Source: Escallonia rubra
Lineage: Eukaryota > Streptophyta > Magnoliopsida > Escalloniales > Escalloniaceae
DNA length: 64,000 nt
Assembly: GCA_033065855.1 (NCBI GenBank)
Contig: JAVXUO010002535.1
Span: 124,001-188,000 of the forward strand
Direction of reading: 5' to 3'
The stretch's first letter is position 1. Every line of letters starts with the position of its first letter. The notes beneath the pieces were generated by a model. The model searched no databases. It was not told the DNA's origin and saw nothing but the letters and a program-made list of their open reading frames with translations. Shown in pieces: positions 57,001 to 64,000 of this stretch. The position numbers and the translations under genes were made by a program.

Positions 57001-58433
57001 TAAGCTCGACACATAAAACTGCCATGTGGAACAGTAAAAAAAACACTATCTAAACATTTCCTCATAGCTAATGATGCATCATTGGAAGCAAACACCATTA
57101 AAGTGTCTTGTATCAGGTAACAACCCTAGTTGGTTTTGGTGCCTCATATTTACGCCTAGCAAATGTAGCAGTTGTCTATATGAGATTACCCATCTACTAA
57201 TGCCAAGATTTATATAAGGTTTGTAACAATGAAGTAACTCTCTTGCTTGTCATTGGCATTCCGTAGCTTGAAAAGTATCAACCAACAAATAAATAAAGAA
57301 ACGGTAGGGGGATACCTGATATGCTTTCATTGAGAGCTCAGCAACCTCTTTCCTCTCAGTTGCACTTTTGAATTCAGCGAGATAACGATAATAATCCCCT
57401 TTCCTGTAGCCAATTAAAATCCCAAACCATAAATCCCTCAAAACACGAAAGCATAATAACACTATACAATCAGTTAAACTACTGACATCTTATAGTAGAA
57501 CACTGTCGACTCGCCCGCGCCACAAGATGGAATGAGATGCTCATCGATCACTTTCATGATATCATTACAAATAGTGGTGAGCTCCAGCTCCACCTTCTGC
57601 CTATAATCCTTGATCCGTTTGACGTTCTGCTCGTTCCCCCTCGACTCCTCCTTCTGCTCGATAGACGACAGGATCCTCCACGATGCTCTCCGTGCCCCAA
57701 TAACGTTCTTGTACCCGACCGAGAGCAAGTTCCTCTCCTCCACAGTCAACTCCACGTCCAAACTCGCAACCTTCTTCATTGCCTCCACCATTTCTGCTAA
57801 AATCAAAGCAAAGCTTCAATGAGCTTCAGAATATCCCTCAGTTTCATGATTTTGGTCCCTTTGGTTAATTTATTTATACCATAAAACTCAAACATCCATA
57901 CATAATTGAACTTACATAGTACATCAATGTAGGTCAAATATGGGCAAAAACAACAAGTCAACGTTTACGAGTTCAATTTCTTTTCTAAAAATTTAGCAAG
58001 AAGTAAAATGGGACAAAGTAGTGAAAAGAGTAAAGTAGACGAGTTGGCTATCGCGCTTAAAAAAATATGCCAGCTTATATTAGAAGATTGTAACCTTCAA
58101 TCTCTCTGCTACTATGCATCTTCTCACCAACCAAACACCGGAAAAAACCAGTGAAGTCAATGTTTACATCTTCAAATTCTACATTGAAAAACTCGGCAAA
58201 AGGACAAAAAAGTGCTTGATAATGAGACAATCAGCTAAAATGATGCGATTGTAGTGCTTCATTTCTTCGTTACCGCGCATTTTCTCACTATCCAGACGCT
58301 GGAAAGAGTAGAAAAGTTCGGATTGAAATTAGAAAGTGAGACAGAAAAGGAAACCCTAACCGTCGTAGCGTTCGGCTTGCTCGGCGAGCTTGGCGATGTA
58401 CACGAAGTTTTCGCGATCATTGGAGGCAGCCAT
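48100..58433 (-). CDS. 14-3-3 phosphoprotein-binding adaptor (iota/epsilon-group type)
   Basis: Coding exons: 58433-58361, 57793-57487, 57403-57316, 52886-52777, 52693-52545, 48246-48191 and a last exon whose first three bases (48102-48100) are the stop. All borders are GT-AG and all phases fit, giving 261 residues. The start reads [20 protein letters not shown]. Phosphate-pocket residues are present: Lys and Arg in [17 protein letters not shown], and Arg-Tyr in [10 protein letters not shown]. The 14-3-3 signature [15 protein letters not shown] and the C-terminal [14 protein letters not shown] are intact. The variable tail is [19 protein letters not shown]. 14-3-3 dimers bind phosphoserine/threonine clients such as kinases, H+-ATPase and transcription factors in cytosol and nucleus. 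Introns 3 (52887-57315) and 5 (48247-52544) exceed 4 kb and hold transposons. A second acceptor, which would start exon 6 at 48252, would add two residues (Ala-Thr). Confidence 0.95.
49044..50197. mobile_element. Non-autonomous hAT-like element carrying an SF3B3 fragment (in 14-3-3 intron 5)
   Basis: 1154 bp with short terminal inverted repeats TAGGGGTGGCAA (left) and TAGGCCTGGCAA (right, reverse complement). The flanking 8 bp TTAAAAAC (49036-49043) and TTAAATAC (50198-50205) match in 7 of 8, the duplication length of hAT elements. Subterminal regions are rich in AACCCA/TGGGTT motifs on both sides. The interior holds a host-gene fragment and no transposase. Confidence 0.75.
49362..49645 (+). 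pseudogene. SF3B3 (SF3b130) N-terminal fragment
   Basis: Reads [40 protein letters not shown], then [12 protein letters not shown], and after one frame change near 49565 [20 protein letters not shown]. This parallels the first ~95 residues of the splicing factor 3B subunit 3 (family text [20 protein letters not shown] and KDYIVVGSDSGRIVILE). No intron is seen within it. Homology ends about 49645, near the first exon end or a copy boundary. Too short and shifted to work. Confidence 0.8.
50206..52544. other. Remainder of 14-3-3 intron 5
   Basis: Intronic A+T-rich sequence with a GAGGGA-rich tract (50685-50790). A 70-codon frame at 51656-51868 has no recognisable domain. No gene was seen. Confidence 0.5.
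52887..54945. other. 14-3-3 intron 3, exon-4-proximal part
   Basis: No recognised gene. Open frames of 60-100 codons near 53620-54180 match nothing I know. A short GGACAC/GTGTCC-like stretch near 54262-54315 resembles the ends of the element at 54946-56026. Confidence 0.4.
54946..56026. mobile_element. GGACAC-rich terminal-inverted-repeat element (in 14-3-3 intron 3)
   Basis: AGCACGGACAC (54946-54956) and its exact reverse complement (56016-56026) form the tips. Both ends are packed with GGACAC/GTGTCC, CCGACAC and GGTGTCGG motifs for about 130 bp (left) and 100 bp (right). The ~900 bp interior includes a CGTCGTCG-rich stretch (55270-55430) and a direct repeat of GATGTCGTTGCTGGGAAAT near 55600-55670. 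The target duplication could not be resolved and there is no transposase, so the superfamily is open. Confidence 0.55.
56030..57315. other. 14-3-3 intron 3, exon-3-proximal part
   Basis: A+T-rich intronic sequence; no gene, repeat or terminus was recognised. Confidence 0.4.
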
Positions 58434-59280
58434 TTGGATTGGCCGATCTGAGAGAATTTAGGGTTTTGGTGAGAAGAAAGGGCTTTTGTGCTGTTCGACC
58501 AAACGATTAGGTAGCAAGCACGGAGAGAAACTGATGAAGAACTGATGTCACCTTTCCTTCTTGTTTTCTCACTAAAGTGATGGCCACCTTTACTTTTCAA
58601 TTCATTAGCGACCCTTTTTACGTGGTTACATAACTTTTGTCATTTACAAAGATTTGTTTTGTCAATGTGGATCAAAAGTCACCTCGGGTCACTTTTCGTG
58701 GTTGAATAAAGGGAAGAGAGTAAGAAAGTAGAAGATCTTGATGATTTTTCCTCCCTGCAAGAACACTTCACACGGCGTAGTTGAAATAAATAATTTGAAA
58801 CTAATTATTCATTGAAGTAGATAATTTTTGTTTAATATAGTTTTAGCAACGAACTAAAGTGCAAAGGAGCTTAACGAGGGTAAATTCAGGCATATATGGC
58901 CAAAGGGGCGGCCTACAGATGTTTCCTCCATTTTTTTTTTTTTTTTTTTTGATAGAGATAGAGATATGGGTATTTATTCCAAAAATGAAGTTGACCAATA
59001 CATTACTCTCTCCGTCCATAAATAAGTGACCTCCTTCTCTTGTCGGATGTGCCATAATAAACTATTACTTTCGAATTTTAAATTATAGACCATTATATGT
59101 ACTCGTATTTTACTCTTTCCAACTCCTACTCAGAGCAATAAAAATTTGAGCAAGTTTGTGTGCAAGTGTGATTAATATACTCTTGTATCGACTATCATTA
59201 CTATTACCTGAACAGCTCTTTCGGTATGTTTCAGTTGCATTATTCAATCAAGGAAGCCTCACAAATGTTAAAAGGAAAGC
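58434..59280 (-). promoter_or_regulatory. 14-3-3 upstream region (5' leader and promoter by position)
   Basis: The sequence before the ATG at 58433 must include the 5' leader and the promoter. An (A)n-type run at 58930-58951 (T on the plus strand) lies about 500 bp upstream. No motif could be assigned safely. The MITE at 59284 sits about 850 bp upstream. Confidence 0.35.
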
Positions 59281-59283
59281 TTA

Positions 59284-60930
59284 GGCTCTGTTTGACAACA
59301 TTTTTTTTTTTCAGTTTCCAAAAAAATAAAATAATAAAGAGCAGTTTAATTTTTTTTTTGATTAATTAAACATAAAACCCTATAGTTTGAGGATTTGTGC
59401 GCATTTCACCTTACTATTTTAATTTTGGCGCAATTTACCTCATTGTTTATTAATTTGTGCTCAATTTATCAATTGACGGGCTGAAGTCCAATTTCTTGGA
59501 TGCCCGTCAATTTCTCAAGGGCAAATTCGTGACTTCAATCCTCTGATCCACATTGGCAACCACAAGTCCACCTCACAAAATGTTGACCTAATCAAAACCA
59601 TCCACCTGTGCAAACCATATCACCACTGCCCAACACATTCTTTACTGTCAAAATCAAAAGCCCAACGGAAAAGGGCCATGGTTCAGACAATGCCATTCGA
59701 ACCCCCAGCGGCGCTAGCCCTTCAAACCCCCAACGGTGCCAGCGCCGCCCAAACCAACCACCGCAGCGCCATCCAACCCTCTTCCATCATAGATTCGTCC
59801 AACACCCCCCGGCCCAACGCCAACCCTTCAAACCCCCATTAGCACTAACACCGTTCAAACTCCACCACTACAGCGAAGTCCAAACCCCACCACCGCAGCG
59901 TCGTCCTGTCTTCCTCCATCACAGAGTCGTCCTGTCTTCCTCTATCACAGAGTCGTCCAACCCCCCGCGGAGCCACTGCCAGCGCTGAAAACTTCTACAT
60001 CACTGGTGATATCGTCGATGGAGAACTCGCTGGGTTGGACGTGGTGATCGACGGGACTGAGACGTATCGCCGAGGCAATCGACGGCGTAGCCAAGGAAGT
60101 TAAAGCCTTGTGCGAGGTTGGGATGGTTGTGAGAGTGAAGGACATGACCAAAATGAAGATTGGTTGTGGTTCGATGGCTGGGGTTTGCTGTCTGTGTAGA
60201 GAGAGAGAGATAGAGAAATGAGGTGTTAATGGGGTGGTTGGTTGCTCTATGGGTGCGTGGGTGGTTGGTTGCTCTTGGGTGCAGACGGTGTTCTATGGGT
60301 GCGTAAGGAAGGAGGTGCGGGATTGCAGATCGGGGTTTTGAGAGAAACTGAGATCATTTAAAGCCAGGGTGGAAAAAGCTATGAACTTACGATTTTACCC
60401 CTAAGAGATTAACGGACGTTCAAAAAATTAAACTTCGGACTGTCAATTGGTGAATTGTGCACTAATTGATGAATAGTGAGGTGAATTGCGTTAAAATTGA
60501 AATAGCAAGGTGAAATGCGCACAAACCCTCAAACTATAAGGTTTTATGTGCAATTGATCCTTTTTTTTTTTTTTTTAACAAAAAACAAGTGGGTGTTTGA
60601 TAACCCAGTTTTTATTTTGTGGTGGTTTGCGGTGGTGGTGGTGGGGCGTGGAGGTGGCCGACGGTGGCTGGTGGCTACCGGCGGTGGTCGCCTAATGTGG
60701 CCACCGGCCACCGGTATTTGCCGGAGGTGGCTACTGGCGGCCGGCGGTGGGAGGGTGGTGGTGGTCTCAAAAAAAAAAAAACCGAAACTCATTTTTTGAT
60801 TTTTTAAAAACAGCCTTGATTTAAAAATTGGTTTTTTAAACTGAAGAAAAAAAAAAGAAAAATGGTTACCAAACGCAACTTTTTTTCCAGTTTCCAAAAC
60901 TGGAAAAAAAAAGCCATGTCAAACAGGGCC
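59284..60930. mobile_element. PIF/Harbinger-type MITE, copy 2, split by a nested element
   Basis: Tips GGCTCTGTTTGACA (left) and GGCCCTGTTTGACA (right, reverse complement), then T-runs and a CAGTTT core. TTA trinucleotides flank both sides (59281-59283 and 60931-60933). Its right part carries the GGTGG/CCGGCGG-rich interior that occurs inverted in copy 1 (1294-1714). Between its two parts lies the element at 59360-60560. Confidence 0.75.
59360..60560. mobile_element. Long-TIR non-autonomous element nested in MITE copy 2
   Basis: Inverted repeats of at least 120 bp: both ends share CATAAAACC, TATAGTTTGAGG, TTTGTGCGCATTTCACCTT, CGCAATTxACCTCA and CAATTGAC, in that order from the tips. Both ends abut T-runs, so the target duplication is masked. 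The interior (59600-60350) is Pro/Ser/His-rich in translation (CCAACC/CCACCG repeats) with no recognised gene. The long inverted repeats suggest a MULE-like element. Confidence 0.75.
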
Positions 60931-61103
60931 TTAGATTATTTAACTGATTGGACTCCAAACTCTAATTTGATTGAGAAGAAAAGTTTTCTTCTTATTCTGC
61001 CTCGTGTGACCCTTCTGAACGTATAACAACATAATAACTCAAAAACCCAACAAAAGCTGCTAGGCTTTTAACTTTATAGATTGATGTTAACATATACATC
61101 TAT

Positions 61104-61354
61104 TGGACCTAATTCCTTACCCGTGCAAGGAACTTAAGTTAAGTTACCAATGTCATCTGGCCGTCTATCCATCGTAGATGGACGGATCATATTTGAATTT
61201 TTTTTTTAAAAAAAAACTCTGTCATCCGCTACATAATGTTGCGGACAGTAAAGTTTACTTAAAAAATAGATCTGCCTCATCCATCCGTGATGGATGGACG
61301 GCCAGATCACGCTGTTACTTAACTTAAGTTGTCGGCGTTGTCAACTGATCAACT

Positions 61355-61356
<2 letters not shown>
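61104..61356. mobile_element. MITE related to the ends of the large PMD-Ulp1 MULE
   Basis: The right end (reverse complement GGAGTTGATCAGTTGAC, then AACTTAAGTTAAG, then GATCTGGCCGTCCATCCAT) and the left end (AACTTAAGTTAAGTTACC, then ATCTGGCCGTCTATCCAT) are inverted repeats. The centre has CCGCTACATAATGTTGCGGA, one base different from the motif at 5165-5184, and a T-run next to it. It abuts a (TA)n tract at 61357, exactly as the large element does. It is non-coding. Confidence 0.75.
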
Positions 61357-61408
<52 letters not shown>

Positions 61409-61451
61409 AAGAATATGTAGACATGTGTGTATATGTGTGCGCGCGCGCGCG
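61357..61451. repeat. (TA)n tract followed by TG/GC-rich microsatellite
   Basis: About 24 TA units, then TGTGTATATGTG and a (GC)n run at about 61440-61451. Confidence 0.95.
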
Positions 61452-61789
61452 TGTAAATGTGTGTATTGTTCCTCTGGACTAACCCTCACTGTGTACAGGT
61501 GTCTACTCAGGTTCCAAACCTATATTTCAAGATTACTGGATAATGTTGAGGATACTTGGTAAGCATTCTCTTATTCAAATTTTGAGGCATTTACTTGCAT
61601 GATATGCTTCCTCGAATGAACTTTATGTTTTGAACTTCAACTTCTATTGCTACTCATCTTAGCTATGCACTTCTGGATCGTTCTTGGGCCCGCTTCTGCA
61701 ACACATCAAAGAATATTCAACGAACAAAATTCAACGGACAAGACCAATCAATCCAAGGCGCACCCCCAAGTCACATGTCATGCCTCTGA

Positions 61790-61960
61790 CACAAAAATAT
61801 TTTAAGTGTTGGAATCAACGTCACGTCCGCGCCTCAAAAATATTCGAAGTGTTGGAATTGAGGCCACATGCCCTACCTCAAAAATATTCTAAGTGTTGGA
61901 ATTTACATCATGTACTGCACCTCTGGCACAAAATTATTCTAAGTGTTGTAATTGACGGTG
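61790..61960 (+). repeat. Short tandem repeat, ~45-50 bp unit, four copies
   Basis: CAAAAATATTxTAAGTGTTGGAAT begins each unit (about 61791, 61836, 61880 and 61930); the last is diverged. Confidence 0.85.
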
Positions 61961-62019
61961 CACCTTTCCCCAAAGAGGTCGGCACAAGCCTTCCCCTAAA
62001 GGGGTCGGTGCAAGCACAT

Positions 62020-62210
62020 TTACTTCTCCCCTTAGAGACTCCTCTCTTTACACCTTGGGGGCTCCGTTGCTTCATCCCTTGGGGACTCCTCTGCTAACAC
62101 CTATGGACTCCCTTGCTTCGCCCCTTGCGGGCTCCCTCTCCTTGGGGGATCCCTTGCCTCACTCCCTGTTATTTCCTCTCCTTAGGGGCTCCATGCTCCA
62201 AGACGCCAGT
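62020..62210 (+). repeat. CTTGGGGxCTCC-type short repeats
   Basis: Irregular repeats of CCTTGGGGACTCC/CCTTGCGGGCTCC phrases. The open frame across them is repeat-derived. Confidence 0.7.
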
Positions 62211-62229
62211 TTTCGTGCCTGCCGCGTGA

Positions 62230-62620
62230 CAATGCTTGATTGCACCCGAGCACCATCTCCGCGTCATGTACCCGTGGCGCGATGCTGGTCTCTGTGACAC
62301 CCATCATCGCGCTCGAGCATTGTCTTTGCATCACATGCCCCTGGCACGACACCCATCTTTGCGCCTAAGCGTCGTCTCTGCGTCACATGCCCTTGACATG
62401 GCGCCTAACTCCGTAATACCCGTCATCGTGCCCGAGCATCATCTCTGCATCACATGCCTTTAGCACGAAACCCCTCTCCTTAAAACCCATCGCCGCACCC
62501 AACTTCCGCAACATCCGTCGCGGCACTTGAGCATCATCTCTAATCACGTGCTCCCGGCACGACACCTCTTTCCACGATACCAATTGTTGCGCCCAAGTGT
62601 CATCTCTAGTTCATGTGTCC
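62230..62620 (+). repeat. Tandem repeat, ~45-55 bp unit, of GAGCATCATCTCTGCATCAC type
   Basis: Units share CGCxCxxGAGCATCATCTC, then GxGTCACATGCCCxTGGCAC and GACACCC. At least seven units of uneven length. Confidence 0.8.
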
Positions 62621-62879
62621 CCCTACAACACTTAGTGACCGCGCCCCCGCGCTGTCTCCATTGAGCGTGCCCCCGACACCACACACATCCCGTCGCACCC
62701 ATGTGATGTGTTGCTTATATAGTCACGCCCCCCAGCTCTCTGTCACACTACCACGCCCCTAGAGTTGGTCCATCCCTTCACCACACCATGCACACCTTGC
62801 CTTGGTCATGGAACATGCTTTGATCCACTCTCCGGAATGTGCAACATCCGCAGGGATAAGCGAATCCTTCAGAACATTA

Positions 62880-63150
62880 TCTCCATCAGAGAGCTCCAAG
62901 TGCTTCGGCATGAGGACTTTCCTCCCGCCAGGTGGGCGACTATTGTAGGACACTGCCTTGGCGCGCTCTGAGTTGTTCGGCACAAGGACTCGTCTTGGGG
63001 ATAGGCGACTCCTCCGGGGACACTGTCTCTATCAGGTAGCTCCAAGTGTTCCGGCATGAGGACTCCCCTCCCGCCATGTAAATCCTCCGGGAGACTATCT
63101 CCATCAGGGAGCTCTAAATACTCTAGCATGAGGACTCCCCTCCTGCGAGG
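62880..63150 (+). repeat. Tandem repeat of CTCCATCAGGGAGCTCCAAG type
   Basis: Units at about 62880, 63028 and 63089 share ATCTCCATCAGxGAGCTCxAA, CGGCATGAGGACT and CCCCTCCCGCCA. A partial unit lies near 62965. Together with the arrays to the left this looks like the non-coding part of a large retroelement or a satellite-like region; I could not identify which. Confidence 0.7.
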
Positions 63151-63170
63151 TATGACACTACCTCACACGA

Positions 63171-64000
63171 AGGGATGGCAATGGGGCAGGTCAGATGCGG
63201 ATTTTCTAAAATCCGAACCCGCCCCGCTAGTTGATGAATTTTGCCCCGCCCCCCGTAATAGTGAACAAAAAACCCGAAACTAACCCGACCCGACCCGGTC
63301 TGTTATGCTTGGTTCAGCAAAAAGTTCACACTTTTTAAACATTTATTATACCAAAACTGCAAACTGTGTCACAAAAAATAAGCTATACACAACATATTAA
63401 TGTCTAAAAATCCTAAATAAGACATTACAACATAGTTCATATAAATTACAGCATAGTTCAAATAAAATTACATCATTGTTCAAATAAACTACACCATGGT
63501 TAATAGTTCAAATAAGTTACACCACATTAACTTTCAATCACTTGAAAGTAGCAAATACGAGAGATGAAGCTCGTTCAGCTGGTCCGCATTCCAACTCCAA
63601 ATACAACAGCATTCACTTGTTCACTGAAAAAATAATAGAAAAAATTGCATTAAAGTAAATGGATACCAAAAACAAAAAGTAAAAATTAAGCTGAAATAAA
63701 ATTCACGTAAGGAATCACAATTTCGTAACACATGAGTTGTCACCATCTTTGTCATCATTAATTGTTGCATATCCCTTGTTGTCACGTTTCCGCCATTTTT
63801 TTTCCTTTCAAAGTGCGCCCACACACTACTTTTCAAGTTCTCATTGTTCAACTCATCGGGGCCACTGTCAAGGTCAACTGGTTCAGAGCCAGAGACTCCC
63901 ATGCTCGCATTTGGTGTTGATGGCTGAGAACTTTGATCCTCTAATGTAGTTCTAGGGGTTGGCACCGGAGATGATGCAACGGGAGAAGACGTAATTTCAT
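63171..64000 (-). mobile_element. hAT element, partial (continues beyond the window)
   Basis: The terminus-like AGGGATGGCAATGGGGCAGG at about 63175 is followed by GACCCG/GGGGCGG-rich subterminal sequence. From 63965 downward the minus strand reads MPTPRTTLEDQSSQPSTPNA, then ENLKSSVWAHFERKKNGGNV, which is the start of a hAT transposase with its BED-type zinc finger (SVWAHFER). The frame is open at its upstream side to the window edge. Only about 300 bp of coding sequence precedes a long non-coding stretch to the terminus, so the catalytic part is missing and the copy is internally deleted. Confidence 0.65.

Noticed and set aside
61684-62097. 137-codon frame with repeated KCWN-like motifs
   Set aside because: The motif repetition follows the 45-50 bp DNA repeat; no known domain.
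61790-63150. CRISPR array suggested by regularly spaced repeats
   Set aside because: Repeats are degenerate, directly tandem with no unique spacers, and the DNA is plant nuclear.
1-64000. tRNA, rRNA or organellar insertions
   Set aside because: I saw no cloverleaf-type conserved A/B box pairs, rRNA cores or chloroplast gene text while reading; a dedicated tRNA scan would be decisive and could not be run.

Overview
The window is nuclear DNA of a flowering plant, most likely a eudicot. The evidence is intron-containing plant genes (14-3-3, TBL/DUF231, an FMN hydrolase/riboflavin kinase start), A+T-rich spacers, microsatellites, and plant-type transposons. I cannot name the species. All calls come from reading the sequence by eye, without any database search.

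Three host genes look intact as far as they can be seen, and all lie on the minus strand. (1) The first two coding exons of a HAD-type bifunctional FMN hydrolase/riboflavin kinase lie at 1-244. (2) A complete four-exon trichome-birefringence-like (TBL) wall O-acetyltransferase, 414 residues, lies at 28103-30209. (3) A complete 14-3-3 protein of about 261 residues, with six coding exons and a seventh exon that opens with the stop codon, lies at 48100-58433; two introns exceed 4 kb and hold transposons. A frameshifted copy of a DUF6817-type gene lies at 46271-47356, just beyond the 3' end of the 14-3-3 gene.

Most of the rest is transposable elements. The most striking is an 8.2 kb Mutator-like element (5061-13239). 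It carries a plant mobile domain (PMD) plus Ulp1-type peptidase unit on one strand and a FAR1/MULE transposase on the other. The two units converge on a ~950 bp imperfect palindrome. The element has long terminal inverted repeats abutting (TA)n tracts, a repeated CCGCTAC...GTAGCGG subterminal motif, a near-perfect 79-nt hairpin inside the PMD region, and a captured LRR-kinase fragment. A ~250 bp relative of its ends lies at 61104-61356, also against (TA)n.

Other elements, left to right: a PIF/Harbinger-type MITE (1294-1714); a 5'-truncated LINE with target-site duplication (1940-2908); a degraded hAT (13409-15591); a Copia gag fossil (15890-17460); a MuDR-type N-terminal relic (21965-24258); a probable non-autonomous Helitron (25113-27898); a tandemly repeated TBL upstream region (30055-33644 and 35107-35530) split by a Pack-MULE with a PPR first exon (33645-35096); a degraded LINE (37100-40000); Copia pol fossils (41860-44830); a Pack-hAT with an SF3B3 fragment (49044-50197) and a GGACAC-rich inverted-repeat element (54946-56026), both inside 14-3-3 introns; a second MITE of the first family split by a nested long-TIR element (59284-60930); arrays of short tandem repeats (61790-63150); and the end of another hAT element (63171 to beyond the window). 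Gene-fragment capture appears in at least three unrelated elements here.
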